A stretch of 64,000 bases of DNA. It comes from Janthinobacterium lividum. GTDB taxonomy: Bacteria; Pseudomonadota; Gammaproteobacteria; Burkholderiales; Burkholderiaceae_D. The stretch lies in NCBI RefSeq assembly GCF_011601275.1, contig NZ_JAAOLY010000015.1, forward strand, positions 98,129 to 162,128, read 5' to 3'. The position numbers and the translations under genes are program-made. The notes under the pieces are model-generated. The model saw nothing but the letters and a program-made list of their open reading frames with translations. It was not told the DNA's origin and did not search any database. Of this stretch, positions 38,675 to 48,431 are shown piece by piece; position 1 is the first letter of the stretch, and every line of letters begins with the position of its first letter.

Positions 38675-39139
38675 TCACCACTGTGAAAACGGGTGGCGGA
38701 TCAAATTCGCATTGTAATAGCGCGCATCGCCCGAGACTTCCGCGCCGATCCACTCAGGTGTCTCGAAGGGCTGGTCTTCCGAAGCCAGCTCGATCTCGGC
38801 CACCAGCAGCCCGGCATTGGCGCCGAGGAACTCGTCGACTTCCCACACCATGCCCGCGTGTTCGATGCGGTGGCGATACTTTTCGATCAGCGGCTGTTCG
38901 CACAGGCCGTCGAGCAGTTCGGCGGCGTCGGCCAGCGGAATCGGATACTCCCACTCGCCGCGCGTGGCACCCACGTTGGCGCCCTTGATGGTCAGCATCG
39001 CCTGTTCGCCCTCGATGCGCACGCGCACCACGCGTTCGCGCGCGGACGACAGATAGCCCTGGCGCAGCAGCACCGCCTGCCCCAGGCCGCGCCAGGCATC
39101 GCCGGCCAGCAGGAATTTACGCTCGATCTCGACGCCCAT
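38675..39139 (-). CDS. CYTH-domain protein (triphosphate tunnel metalloenzyme)
   Basis: A 154-residue single-domain CYTH protein. MGVEIERKFLL is the diagnostic E-x-E-x-K opening, followed by alternating charged beta strands (RERVVRVRIEGEQAMLTIKG; YRHRIEHAGMVWEVDEF; LLVAEIELASED) forming the tunnel. Proteins of this size (CthTTM/NeuTTM-like) are often inorganic tripolyphosphatases; adenylate cyclase or thiamine triphosphatase activity is also possible in the superfamily. The ATG at 39137-39139 is 12 bases from the upstream carboxypeptidase stop, so the two genes form an operon. Confidence 0.9.
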   Translation of the reverse strand: MGVEIERKFLLAGDAWRGLGQAVLLRQGYLSSARERVVRVRIEGEQAMLTIKGANVGATRGEWEYPIPLADAAELLDGLCEQPLIEKYRHRIEHAGMVWEVDEFLGANAGLLVAEIELASEDQPFETPEWIGAEVSGDARYYNANLIRHPFSQW

Positions 39140-39151
39140 GATCAACGCCGT

Positions 39152-40273
39152 TCAATCCAGCGACAGCAGGATAGGCTGCAGCATGGCCGCGCCCAGTGCC
39201 GCGCTGCGCGCGCCGTTCCAGCCCACGGCCGGATCCGGCAAGTCGGCGTTTTCCTTGAACGGCATTTCCAGGGTCAGCGCCAGGCAGCCGAAGTGGTGGC
39301 CGATGTATTTCGACGCCAGGGTCAGCATGTCCGACTTGTACTTGCTGGCGGCGTAGCCGAACTTGTCCTGGAAGTCGGGGCTGGCCTGCTTGTAGCGCTC
39401 GATGAAGGCCTTCTGGTGCGCCGCTTGCGCCGGCGTGAAGTTTTCCAGCATTTCATTGCCGGCCACAAAGTTGTACGGCAGCGCTTCATCACCGTGGATA
39501 TCGAAGAACATGTCGACGCCCGTTTCGTGGATCTTGTTTTTCACGCACAGCACTTCCGGGCTCGATTCCAGCGAAGGCGTCATCCATTCGCGGTTCAGGT
39601 TGGCGCCTGCCGCATTCGTGCGCAGGTTGCCGCGGATGGAGCCGTCCGGGTTCATGTTCGGCACGATGTGGAACACGGCGCGCTGCAGCAGTTTGCGCGC
39701 GATCGGGTTGGCGTCGTCGAGCAGCGAGTCGATCAGGCCTTCGACGAACCATTCAGCCATCGATTCGCCCGGATGCTGGCGCGCGATGACCCAGATTTTC
39801 TTTTCCGCTTGCGGGTTGCCGATGGTGACCATGTTCATGTCGCGGCCGTCGACCGTGCTGCCCAGGTCGGATACGCGCGCCAGCGGATGCTCGGCCACTT
39901 CGCCCAGCAGGCGCAGATGGCGCTCCCACGAATACGGTTCGAAGTAGGCGTAGTACACGCTGTCGAGTTCCGGCGTGTGCGAAATCGTCATGACCTGGCC
40001 GTCGAACGAGGTCGGCACGCGGAACCAGTTTTCGCTGTCGTAGCTGGCCACGGCCTGGTAGTCTTCATAGCCGGCCGGATAGGTGGCCTGGCCCGCGTTC
40101 AGGAAGCGCATCGTGCATGCCTGGCCGCGCGCGCCCTGCAGGCGGAAGTGGAACCACTGGTGGATGTCGGCGTGACTATCCTTGCGCAAGTTCAGGTCGA
40201 TGGCGCCGGCATTGGTGGCGCTCACCACGTCGATGGCGCCCGAGTCGAAGTTCTGGCTGATTTTAATGGTCAT
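39152..40273 (-). CDS. M14-family zinc carboxypeptidase (cytosolic carboxypeptidase-like)
   Basis: A 373-residue protein of the CCP/AGBL-like M14 subgroup. An N-terminal beta domain (about 1-120) with the W-x-x-F-R-x-x-G-type fold precedes the catalytic domain. The zinc ligands are in RQHPGESMAEW and DIHGDEALPY, substrate binding is in NPDGSIRGNLRTNAAG and ANLNREW, and the catalytic Glu is in TLEMPF. There is no signal peptide, so it acts in the cytoplasm. Eukaryotic homologues remove glutamates from tubulin; the bacterial substrate is unknown. It precedes the CYTH gene in one operon. Confidence 0.88.
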   Translation of the reverse strand: MTIKISQNFDSGAIDVVSATNAGAIDLNLRKDSHADIHQWFHFRLQGARGQACTMRFLNAGQATYPAGYEDYQAVASYDSENWFRVPTSFDGQVMTISHTPELDSVYYAYFEPYSWERHLRLLGEVAEHPLARVSDLGSTVDGRDMNMVTIGNPQAEKKIWVIARQHPGESMAEWFVEGLIDSLLDDANPIARKLLQRAVFHIVPNMNPDGSIRGNLRTNAAGANLNREWMTPSLESSPEVLCVKNKIHETGVDMFFDIHGDEALPYNFVAGNEMLENFTPAQAAHQKAFIERYKQASPDFQDKFGYAASKYKSDMLTLASKYIGHHFGCLALTLEMPFKENADLPDPAVGWNGARSAALGAAMLQPILLSLD

Positions 40274-40574
40274 GTAATGATCCCGTCCGAATGTAAGTGT
40301 TCCGGCGTTGCCTCGTGGGCCAGCGCCGTTGCGCTAAAAAACGCAGTGTAAGCTATCCCGCTATTTTCCGCCCTTTGACCCCGTTCGCAAAGCCGGCCAA
40401 GTAATTTATGCACCATTCCGGGGCATCGATGGAAAAGTGCCTGGCAAAAGCGCGAAAAATCGGTCCACTGTCGCATCTACCGGACAAAAAACTGAATTGT
40501 AACAATGCCAGAAACATTGGCGGCCCCTCGGCCCCCTATAATTCCTGCTTTCATAGAGTCGCCAGGAAAGAGTC
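40274..40574 (+). promoter_or_regulatory. Divergent region with promoter of the TetR gene
   Basis: No gene is visible in these 301 bases. A perfect -10 hexamer TATAAT at 40537-40542 is 32 bases before the TetR start; the -35 is poor (AACATT or TTGGCG at non-ideal spacing). I see no clear operator palindrome. Confidence 0.5.
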
Positions 40575-41237
40575 GTGGACAAGAAGCTGACCAATATTCA
40601 GGAAAGAAAATTACGCGAGGCGCAGGCGCGGCGCGAGCACATCATCGACGTCGTCAAAGACCTCATCAAGAAAGGCGGCGCGCGCGCCGTTTCCATCCGC
40701 AAGGTGGCCGAGGCGGCCGGCTTTTCCACCACCGTCGTGTATGCCCTGTTCCGCGACAAGGCCACCTTGATCGCCCAGGCCATGGACAAGGACTTGCTGG
40801 AACTGGTGCGCGCCATGCGCACCGCCTGCGACACCAGCATTGACCCGTGGGAACGCATCAGCCTCGTCGGCCGCGCCTACATCGAGTACGGCTTCCAGCA
40901 TCCCGATGAGTATTCGCTGATTTTCATGGAACTGCGTCCGCACGCGGAAGTCGACGCCGTCGACGTCGAACACGGCAATATCGAGCAAGACCCGTATGCC
41001 TACGCACTGCACCTGTTCGGCGAACTGGCGCACGCGGGCCAGGTACGCCAGGACGAGCTGGCGCTGCACACGATGACGCAAATCTTCTGGCAGTCGCTGC
41101 ACGGCCTCGTGTCGCTGCGTATCGTCATGGATGCGGGCGACCCATGGACGCCGCACCCGGAAATGAACGCGCATATCGACGACTTGCTCGCCGTCGTCAC
41201 GGCAGGCATCCGCCTGCGCTTTGCGCCCGTTTCCTGA
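40575..41237 (+). CDS. TetR-family transcriptional regulator
   Basis: A 220-residue regulator. The N-terminal helix-turn-helix is at about 20-65 (IIDVVKDLIKKGGARAVSIRKVAEAAGFSTTVVYALFRDKATL shortened). The C-terminal ligand domain contains ISLVGRAYIEYGFQHPDEYSLIF. The start is GTG, supported by AGGAAAGAG 6 bases upstream. It is divergent from the M14-CYTH pair, though the 300-base gap makes direct control uncertain; no other partner gene adjoins. Confidence 0.9.
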   Translation: MDKKLTNIQERKLREAQARREHIIDVVKDLIKKGGARAVSIRKVAEAAGFSTTVVYALFRDKATLIAQAMDKDLLELVRAMRTACDTSIDPWERISLVGRAYIEYGFQHPDEYSLIFMELRPHAEVDAVDVEHGNIEQDPYAYALHLFGELAHAGQVRQDELALHTMTQIFWQSLHGLVSLRIVMDAGDPWTPHPEMNAHIDDLLAVVTAGIRLRFAPVS

Positions 41238-41379
41238 CGTCTGATCCAGCGCAAACCGCACCCGTCAAAAAAGCGGACAGTCGGGTGAAGCCGCCTGCGC
41301 TGATACGGCGCGGTTCGCGCGAAGGAGTGCGACATGAACGGTGGTCCACCGACCTGCCCTGTCTTGATGCTGGCGAAGC

Positions 41380-42876
41380 TTACTGCGCTGCCAGCATGCT
41401 CTGCGTTTCCTGGTAGCGCGCATGCCACGACAGCGCTTGCTCCAGGATATGCGGCGTATGGCCGCCGCGCTGGCATGCCGCATCGTAATAGGCACGCAGC
41501 TGCGCGCGGTAATCGGGATGCGTGCAGCGCTCGATGATCAGCGGCGCCCGTTCACGCGGCGCCAGGCCGCGCAAGTCCGCAAAACCCCATTCCGTCACCA
41601 GCACGTCGACGTCATGCTCCGTATGGTCCACATGCGAGACCATCGGCACGACGCTGGAAATACGCCCGCCCTTGGCCGCCGATTTCGACACGAACATCGA
41701 CACTTGCCCATTGCGTGCGAAGTCGCCCGAGCCGCCGATGCCGTTCATCATGTGCGTGCCGCACACGTGCGTGGAATTGACGTTGCCGTAGATATCGAAC
41801 TCGAGCGCCGTGTTCAGCGCGATGATGCCCAGGCGGCGCACAATCTCGGGATGGTTGCTGATCTCTTGCGGACGCAGCACGATCTTCGCGCGGTAATGGT
41901 CGATATTGTCCATCAGCTTCTGGTGCACGGCGGCAGACAAGGTGATCGACGAGGCCGAGGCAAACGCCAGCTGGCCCGAATCGAGCAGCTCGATGGCGCT
42001 GTCCTGCAGCACTTCCGAATACATCGTCATGTTCTGGAAGGGCGAGCCGATCAGGCCATGCAGCACGGCGTTGGCGATGGTGCCGATGCCCGCCTGCAGG
42101 GGCAGCAGTTCCGGCCCCATGCGTCCGGCCGCCACTTCGCCTTGCAGGAAGGCGATCACGTGGCCGGCGATCGCCTGCGTTTCCGCGTCGGGCGGCAAGG
42201 CGTTCGACGGGCTGTCGGGGCTGTCCGTGATGACGATGGCGGCGATGCGGGCCGGGTCGATGGCGATGGCCGTGCTGCCCAGGCGCTGGTCGACGCGCGT
42301 GAGGGGAATCGGCTCGCGCCCCGGCAAGGTTTGCGGTATATAAATGTCGTGCAAGCCTTCCAGCGCCAGCGGCGTGGACAGGTTGATCTCGATGATCACC
42401 TGCGTGGCCTGCTGGGCAAAGGCGGCGGAGTTACCCACCGACATGGTCGGGATGATGGCGCCGGCCGCCGTGATGGCTGTTGCTTCGATGACGGCGATAT
42501 CGACGGCGGCCAGGTTGCCCGAACGCAGCTGCTCGGCCGTCTCCGACAGATGCTGGTCGATGAACATGACTTCACCATCGTTGATCTTGCCGCGCAGCAC
42601 AGGGTCGACCTGGAACGGCATGCGGCGCGCCAGCACGCCCGCCTCGGCCATCAAACCGTCGCTGCCATTGCCCAGCGAAGCGCCCGTGATCAGGGTCAGG
42701 CTTAATGGATCTTGCAGGGCGCGCTCGGCCAGCGCGCGCGGCAGGGCCTTGGCGTCGCCGGCACGGGTAAAGCCGCTCATGCCGACACGCATGCCGTTGT
42801 GGAATAATTTGGCTGCCTCATCGGCGCTCATTATTTTGCCGAGCAAGCCCGGGTGGCGGATACGGTCCTCGTACAT
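41380..42876 (-). CDS. Succinyl-CoA:acetate CoA-transferase / acetyl-CoA hydrolase family
   Basis: A 498-residue class-I-type CoA-transferase of the AarC/Ach1/SpcA family. It moves CoA between succinyl-CoA and acetate (or propionate), so it can bypass or feed the TCA cycle. GSPFQNMTMYSEVLQDS holds E288, which by position should correspond to the catalytic Glu294 of Acetobacter AarC (inference). EFDIYGNVNSTHVCG and GGSGDFARNGQVSMF are also conserved. The length is standard. It is divergent from a LysR gene 138 bases away, its likely regulator. Confidence 0.92.
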   Translation of the reverse strand: MYEDRIRHPGLLGKIMSADEAAKLFHNGMRVGMSGFTRAGDAKALPRALAERALQDPLSLTLITGASLGNGSDGLMAEAGVLARRMPFQVDPVLRGKINDGEVMFIDQHLSETAEQLRSGNLAAVDIAVIEATAITAAGAIIPTMSVGNSAAFAQQATQVIIEINLSTPLALEGLHDIYIPQTLPGREPIPLTRVDQRLGSTAIAIDPARIAAIVITDSPDSPSNALPPDAETQAIAGHVIAFLQGEVAAGRMGPELLPLQAGIGTIANAVLHGLIGSPFQNMTMYSEVLQDSAIELLDSGQLAFASASSITLSAAVHQKLMDNIDHYRAKIVLRPQEISNHPEIVRRLGIIALNTALEFDIYGNVNSTHVCGTHMMNGIGGSGDFARNGQVSMFVSKSAAKGGRISSVVPMVSHVDHTEHDVDVLVTEWGFADLRGLAPRERAPLIIERCTHPDYRAQLRAYYDAACQRGGHTPHILEQALSWHARYQETQSMLAAQ

Positions 42877-43014
42877 CTGATGCTCCTGATCTTCTTCATA
42901 TTCTCAAACTGGATGGCTGTCATACACCAGCCCCATAAGTGGAATCAGTATAAAATCGCGGTCACATGCATGGCATGAATTAATTTCGCCACATCCAGTC
43001 GATATTTTCATGCC

Positions 43015-43929
43015 TTGCCAACGCCGAGCACCCTCTTGGATATCCGTTCCCTGCGCTATTTCGTGGAAACCGTGCGCCTGTCGAGCTTTACGCAGGCGGC
43101 CGAATCGCTGCACCTGACCCAGTCGACCATCAGCAAGATGGTGCGCCAGCTGGAAGACGAGGTGGGCGCGCAGCTGCTGGTGCGCGACGGGCGCAAGCTG
43201 ACCCTGACGGACACGGGCCGCATCGTCTACCAGCACGGCCAGGAAATGCTGGCCAATATGCGCCAGCTGACGCTGGAAGTGCGCGACACGCAAGCCTTGC
43301 AGCGCGGCAGCCTGACGGTCGGCATCCCGCCCATGATCAATGTGCTGTTTACGCCCGTATTAAAGGCGTTTCGCGCGCGCCATCCGAACATCAGCCTGAC
43401 ACTGCAGGAAGACACGGGCCAGCAGATCGAACGCCAGGTGGCGGCCGGCGAGCTGGAAATCGGCATGACGGTGCTGCCGGCCGACCCGGAACTCGATCTG
43501 GTGGCCGTGGAAGTGGCCAGCTACCCGATCTGGGCCCTGGCCGAGCCGGGCACGTTCCAGAAAAACCGCACAACCCTGCCCTTCAAGGCGCTGGCCGACT
43601 TGCCGCTGGTGTTATTGAAGGATGATTTCGCCCTCACGCGCAGCCTGCGCCAGCATTTCGTGCAAGCTGGCTTTGCGCCGACGATCGCGGCCCAGAGCGG
43701 GCAATGGGACTGGCTGGTGGCGATGGCGTCGGCGGGCCTGGGCGTGGCCCTGCTGCCCGAGCCGTTCATCCACCGCCTGGCCGGCGAACCGCTGGAGGCT
43801 GTGCGCATCGTCGAGCCGGAGGTGGCGTGGCAGGTGGCGCATATCTGGAGCGGGCGCTATCTGTCGCACGCGGCGCGCGCCTGGCTCGAGGTATGCCAGG
43901 ACGTGCTGGGCACGCCGTTCGCGCACTGA
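43015..43929 (+). CDS. LysR-family transcriptional regulator
   Basis: A 304-residue LysR regulator of the CynR/CbbR-like shape: helix-turn-helix LRYFVETVRLSSFTQAAESL (about 13-32), linker, then an effector domain beginning GSLTVGIPP. Neither possible start is an ATG. TTG at 43015 gives MPTPSTLL; TTG at 43036 gives the more usual LDIRSLRYFV opening; both lack a clear ribosome site. It is divergent from the CoA-transferase gene. In the shared spacer ATGC-ATG-GCAT (42966-42976) is a small inverted repeat that could be its site. Confidence 0.88.
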   Translation: MPTPSTLLDIRSLRYFVETVRLSSFTQAAESLHLTQSTISKMVRQLEDEVGAQLLVRDGRKLTLTDTGRIVYQHGQEMLANMRQLTLEVRDTQALQRGSLTVGIPPMINVLFTPVLKAFRARHPNISLTLQEDTGQQIERQVAAGELEIGMTVLPADPELDLVAVEVASYPIWALAEPGTFQKNRTTLPFKALADLPLVLLKDDFALTRSLRQHFVQAGFAPTIAAQSGQWDWLVAMASAGLGVALLPEPFIHRLAGEPLEAVRIVEPEVAWQVAHIWSGRYLSHAARAWLEVCQDVLGTPFAH

Positions 43930-43934
43930 CGCAA

Positions 43935-43960
43935 AAAAGGGTGGCCGAGGCCACCCTTTT
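43935..43960. terminator. Bidirectional terminator between LysR and sugar-transporter genes
   Basis: AAAAGGGTGGCC-GA-GGCCACCCTTTT is a perfect 12-bp symmetric stem that serves both convergent genes. Confidence 0.92.
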
Positions 43961-43980
43961 GCTTGATCACGCCACCTTGC

Positions 43981-45282
43981 TTACTTGGCGCTGTCGTTGT
44001 ACATGCTGGCGTACTTCCAGCCGAAGTACAGAATGAAGGTGTAGCACACGGCCGGCACGAGGAAGGACAGCTGCAGGTTGATGTGGTCGGCCAGGAAGCC
44101 CTGGATGAACGGCACGATGGCGCCGCCGACGATGGCCATGCACAGGATGCCCGAACCTTGTCCCGTTTGCGCACCCAGCTTGTTCAAGGCCATGCTGAAG
44201 ATGGTCGGGAACATGATGGAGTTGAACAGGCCGACGGCGATCAAGGCCCACATGGCCGTGTGACCACTGGAGAACACGGCGACGAGGATCAGCGCGATGA
44301 CGACGGCGGCGTTGAAGGCCAGGGTCTTGCCCGGGCTGACATAGCGCATCACGGCAAAGCCGACGAAGCGGCCCAGCATGGCGCCACCCCAGTAATAGCT
44401 GACGAAATAGGCGGCGTCGGCGTGGCTAAGGCCAGCGATATGGCTCTCGCCCAGGAAGTTGATCAGGAAGCTGCCGATGCTGACTTCACCGCCCACGTAC
44501 AGGAAGATGGCCAGCGCGCCCAGCACCAGGTGGCGGTGCGACCAGATCGATACCTTGTTGCCATCGTGCGCCAGGGCGGCCGCATCATCGGCATGCGAAA
44601 TCTTCGGCAGTTTTGCCAGCGCAAACAGCACGGCCAGGATCACCAGGGTGGCGGCCAGCACCAGATACGGGCCTTGCACGGAAGCGGCTTCCTTGGCGCG
44701 GTAAGCCAGCTGCTCGGCCGCCGGCAGCAGGTCGAACTGCTGCACCGTCAGCACGGTGCCCGACAAGATCAGCATGCCGCCCAGCGCAGGCGCCACGGTG
44801 GTGCCCAGCGCGTTGAACGCTTGCGTCAGGGTCAAACGGCTCGACGCCGTCTGCGGGTCGCCCAGTTCCGTCACGTACGGGTTGGCCGCCACCTGCAGCA
44901 CGGTGATGCCGGCCGCCAGGATGAAGAAGGACAACAGGAACAGCGCATAGCTGCCGGTCGACGCCGGGTAGAACATGGCGCAGCCGGCGGCCGCGATCAG
45001 CAGGCCGGCGACGACGCCGCGCTGGTAGCCGATTTTCTTGATCAGCATGCCGGCGGGCAGCGAAACGATGGCGTAAGCGCCAAAGAAGCAGAACTGCACC
45101 AGCATCGCCTGCACATACGTCAGGGTGTAGATCGAGCGCAGATGGGGAATCAGCACATCATTGAGCGATGTCAGCAGTCCCCACATGAAAAACAGCACCG
45201 TGACAATGATCAGGGCGCCCGTATTGTTTTGCGTGCCGGCCTGTGCGGACGGTACGCCCTGGCCTTGCTTTACGTATTCCAT
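43981..45282 (-). CDS. Sugar MFS transporter, FucP/GluP/NagP family
   Basis: A 433-residue major-facilitator permease with about 12 membrane segments, of the fucose/glucose/galactose:H+ symporter group. Family phrases are [19 protein letters not shown] near the N-terminus, [12 protein letters not shown], and [18 protein letters not shown] in the second half. NagP of chitin-using bacteria belongs to this group, so GlcNAc is an attractive substrate given the chitinase in this window; fucose, glucose or galactose are equally compatible. ATG at 45280-45282 has GGAGAAGG upstream. A LacI-type operator lies 42 bases before the start. Confidence 0.88.
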   Translation of the reverse strand: MEYVKQGQGVPSAQAGTQNNTGALIIVTVLFFMWGLLTSLNDVLIPHLRSIYTLTYVQAMLVQFCFFGAYAIVSLPAGMLIKKIGYQRGVVAGLLIAAAGCAMFYPASTGSYALFLLSFFILAAGITVLQVAANPYVTELGDPQTASSRLTLTQAFNALGTTVAPALGGMLILSGTVLTVQQFDLLPAAEQLAYRAKEAASVQGPYLVLAATLVILAVLFALAKLPKISHADDAAALAHDGNKVSIWSHRHLVLGALAIFLYVGGEVSIGSFLINFLGESHIAGLSHADAAYFVSYYWGGAMLGRFVGFAVMRYVSPGKTLAFNAAVVIALILVAVFSSGHTAMWALIAVGLFNSIMFPTIFSMALNKLGAQTGQGSGILCMAIVGGAIVPFIQGFLADHINLQLSFLVPAVCYTFILYFGWKYASMYNDSAK

Positions 45283-45719
45283 ACCTTCTCCATTTTTCAA
45301 TTCCAAGTTGATCTTGCCAGGCATGGAAGCGTTTCCACCCGGGCAGCACCAGGACGCGCAAGCATCACGCAGATATCAGCGTGGGCCATGACTGCCATCA
45401 GTAAAACAGGGGCAGGCATGGCGCTACTTGCGCGCGGCAGGCGCACGGCCGACCGTTTCTCGCCAAAATGATGTCTTGTGGGCGCGGCACGCCTTCGGGC
45501 TGCGTCAGAAAACAACATTCAGGACAAAACAGTCTTGTAGTAAAACTACGATACTGCGCCCGCATTATGCCTTAAAGCCCCGTATTGCGCAGCTTTCCCG
45601 CCTGTTATTCTAAAAATGAATAGCCGACATTTGAAATCAAAAGTAGCCTTATAACTTGGAATCGCTATACTTATATTGCAGTGCAGCACAACGCGGCACG
45701 CCACTCAAAGGAGTCTGCC
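45283..45719. promoter_or_regulatory. Transporter/DUF3563 divergent regulatory region
   Basis: No gene is visible in these 437 bases. TGGAAGCGTTTCCA (45324-45337) is a near-perfect LacI-family operator with central CG, placed over the transporter promoter. GTAGT-AAA-ACTAC (45537-45549) is a second, different inverted repeat. A -10-like TATACT at 45666-45671 precedes the small plus-strand gene. No LacI gene is in the window. Confidence 0.6.
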
Positions 45720-45953
45720 ATGTCTACCGCATTTACTTACCACACCACGCAAAACAGCAATATCGTCGCCACCCTGGTCCACGCCGCCAAACGTGTTGGC
45801 GCCTGGCTGAACCACAGCAGCGACCGCCGCGAACGCGCTTACGAAGAAGCCTACCTGGCCGAATCGACGGACCGCTACGATCTGGAATACCGCATGCGCG
45901 AACTGGCCCGTGCCAACCCGCAGCCAAGCTGGATGAGCGGCCTGAGCCGTTAA
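45720..45953 (+). CDS. DUF3563-like small protein
   Basis: A 77-residue protein. The C-terminal half, RAYEEAYLAESTDRYDLEYRMREL, matches the DUF3563 group of short betaproteobacterial proteins of unknown function as I remember it. There is no signal peptide. AAAGGAG 6 bases before ATG at 45720 is a strong start signal. Small DUF3563 genes are often abundantly transcribed; that is not visible here. Confidence 0.8.
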   Translation: MSTAFTYHTTQNSNIVATLVHAAKRVGAWLNHSSDRRERAYEEAYLAESTDRYDLEYRMRELARANPQPSWMSGLSR

Positions 45954-46051
45954 GAGTGACGCAGTACCCAGTCGCTCACCGGCTGTTGCAACATCGATAG
46001 CGCCATCCTGCTCGCCTTGCGCTTGAGCACAGGATGGGCTATACAGGCGGG

Positions 46052-46579
46052 ATGCACACGCCCATCACCATTCTCGCCATCGCCGGCAGCCTGCGCGCTG
46101 CCTCGCTGAACACCGCCCTGCTGCGCGCCATCGCCGGGCTTGCGCCATCGCCATTCGACATCCGCATCTATCAGGGACTCGGGCAATTACCGCTGTTCAA
46201 TCCCGACCTCGACGCCGACAGCTTGCCGGCCGTGACTGGCCTGCGCGACGCCATCCTGGCGGCCGACGTGCTGATGCTGGCCAGCCCCGAATACGCGCAC
46301 GGCGTGAGCGGCCCCATGAAAAACGCGCTGGACTGGATGGTGGGAAATGAATCGTTCATCGACAAGCCGCTGGTGCTGCTGAACGCCTCGCCGCGCGCCA
46401 ACCATGCGCAGGCGGCCCTGCGCGAAACGGTGCGCACCATGTCGGCGCGCCTGATCGACGAGGCCTGCATCAGCCTGCCCCTGCTGGGGTCGGGTCTCGA
46501 TGCGGAAGGCATCGCCGCGGACCCGGCATTGCGCCGGGCCATCTTCGATATGTTGCAGTGCATCAGGTCATTTTCATGA
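46052..46579 (+). CDS. NADPH-dependent FMN reductase
   Basis: A 175-residue flavodoxin-fold reductase. ILAIAGSLRAASLNTALLRA is the FMN-phosphate loop, and SPEYAHGVSGPMKNALDWM the isoalloxazine-binding motif of the FMN_red family (chromate reductase/ArsH-like). It likely reduces quinones, azo dyes or chromate with NADPH. I chose ATG at 46052 because AGGCGGG adjoins it; ATG at 46034 in frame adds six residues. It stands alone and converges on the lactate permease. Confidence 0.88.
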   Translation: MHTPITILAIAGSLRAASLNTALLRAIAGLAPSPFDIRIYQGLGQLPLFNPDLDADSLPAVTGLRDAILAADVLMLASPEYAHGVSGPMKNALDWMVGNESFIDKPLVLLNASPRANHAQAALRETVRTMSARLIDEACISLPLLGSGLDAEGIAADPALRRAIFDMLQCIRSFS

Positions 46580-46637
46580 CCTTCTGCACGTTTCACTATC
46601 AATTCATCTAGTTTTACTACGTACTTCTACGGACCGC

Positions 46638-48344
46638 TCAATGCGGAATCATGCCGGTGAACACGTAGGCCTGCAGCATGGTGATGATGCCGATGATGAC
46701 GGCAAACAACAGACTGTGCTTCAAGGTAAAGCGGAACAGGTCCGATTCCTTGCCCACCAGGCCGGTCGCCGCGCAGGCGACGGCGATCGACTGTGGCGAG
46801 ATCATCTTCGCCGTCACGCCGCCCGTCGTATTGGCCGCCACCATCAGGGTGTCGGACACGCCGATCTGGTGCGCCGTCGTATTTTGCAGGGAGCAGAACA
46901 AGGCATTCGACGAGGTGTCGGAACCCGTCAGGAAGACGCCCAGCCAACCCAGGAATGGCGAGAAGAACGGGAAGGCGGCGCCGCTGCCGGCCAGCAGCAG
47001 GGCCAGGGTGGACGACATGCCCGAGTAATTGGCGACAAAGGCAAACGCCAGCACCAGGCCGATCGACAGCACGGGACGGCGCAACTCCATGATCGTTTCC
47101 ACAAACGCCTTCCAACCCTCGCGCGGCTTCATGCGCAGCATCAGCATCGACAGCACGGCCGTCAGCAAGATCGCCGTACCCACGGCGGACAGCAGATCGA
47201 GCTTGAACACGGCGTCATACGCCTTCGGCTCTACCACGATGGGCATGGTCTTCATCACCAGCTTGTCGAGGTAGGGCACGTGGATCTTGATGACCAGGCC
47301 AGACAAGGCGCCGCCAGCGGCAAACAACGCCTTGAAGCCCGGCAGGCTCCACACGGTGACGATGGCCGTCAACAGGCCGAACGGCGCCCAGGCGCGCATG
47401 GTCTGCGCCATCGTGTAGGGCGAGGCGGCGCGGTTGCCGGCGCCGCGCACGGCCGCAGCACCGCCCGCACCGCCGAAGCCGGACAGCGCGGCCACGCCGC
47501 CGCCGACGGCATGCGCCACTTTCGCATTCTTCGGCTGCCACACTTTCAGGAACAGGGTCAGCGACACCAGGCTGACGAGGGCCGAGGTGATGTCCGGCAG
47601 TTCAGGACCGATATGGTTCGACGTGAAGTACTGGGTGACGGCAAAGCTCAAACCCGTCACCAGCGCGGCCGGCCACACTTCGCGCACGCCGCGGAATCCA
47701 TCCATCATGAAGACCAGCCAGAATGGCACCAGCAGCGACAGCAGCGGCAACTGGCGGCCCGCCATGGCGCCGATCAGGAAGGGGTCGATGCCCGTCACCT
47801 GGCCCGCCACGATGATGGGGATGCCCATGGCGCCGAAGGCCACGGGCGCCGTGTTGGCGATCAGGCACAGGCCTGCCGCGTACAGCGGGTTGAAGCCCAG
47901 GCCCACCAGCAAGGCCGACGTGATCGCCACGGGCGCGCCGAAACCGGCCGCCCCTTCCAGGAAGGCGCCGAAGGCAAAGCCGATCAGCAGCACCTGCAGG
48001 CGCTGGTCGTCCGTGACCGACAGCACGGAGGCGCGGATGATGTCGATCTGCCCCGTTTTCACAACGATCTTGTACAGGAAGACGGCCGTGACGATGATCC
48101 AGGCGATGGGCCACAAGCCGTACGCAAAACCGTAGCCGGCCGCCGCCAGCGCCTGCGGCACGGGCATGCCGTACGCGAAGATGGCCACAGCCAGCGCCAG
48201 CGCCAGGGTGACTGCGGCCGCCACATGTCCCTTGATGCGCAGCGCCGCCAGGGCGATGAAGAAGAAAATGATGGGAATGGCTGCCGCCAGCGACGACAGC
48301 CACAAGCTGCCGAGCGGTGTATAAAGTTGGGTCCAGGTTTGCAT
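46638..48344 (-). CDS. lctP: L-lactate permease
   Basis: A 568-residue LctP/LldP-family proton symporter for lactate (and glycolate) with about 13 membrane segments. [20 protein letters not shown] is the most conserved loop of the family; [14 protein letters not shown] and [15 protein letters not shown] near the C-terminus are also typical. It is downstream of lutA-lutC-lutB with an 87-base gap and brings in their substrate. Confidence 0.95.
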   Translation of the reverse strand: MQTWTQLYTPLGSLWLSSLAAAIPIIFFFIALAALRIKGHVAAAVTLALALAVAIFAYGMPVPQALAAAGYGFAYGLWPIAWIIVTAVFLYKIVVKTGQIDIIRASVLSVTDDQRLQVLLIGFAFGAFLEGAAGFGAPVAITSALLVGLGFNPLYAAGLCLIANTAPVAFGAMGIPIIVAGQVTGIDPFLIGAMAGRQLPLLSLLVPFWLVFMMDGFRGVREVWPAALVTGLSFAVTQYFTSNHIGPELPDITSALVSLVSLTLFLKVWQPKNAKVAHAVGGGVAALSGFGGAGGAAAVRGAGNRAASPYTMAQTMRAWAPFGLLTAIVTVWSLPGFKALFAAGGALSGLVIKIHVPYLDKLVMKTMPIVVEPKAYDAVFKLDLLSAVGTAILLTAVLSMLMLRMKPREGWKAFVETIMELRRPVLSIGLVLAFAFVANYSGMSSTLALLLAGSGAAFPFFSPFLGWLGVFLTGSDTSSNALFCSLQNTTAHQIGVSDTLMVAANTTGGVTAKMISPQSIAVACAATGLVGKESDLFRFTLKHSLLFAVIIGIITMLQAYVFTGMIPH

Positions 48345-48431
48345 GTCGGGTCTCCTCCGGTGGATGCGGGTTGATTGAAAAACGGCTTTGCTCTATTTTT
48401 TTTGCGGCGTATTTTTCTGTGGGGGCCGGCG

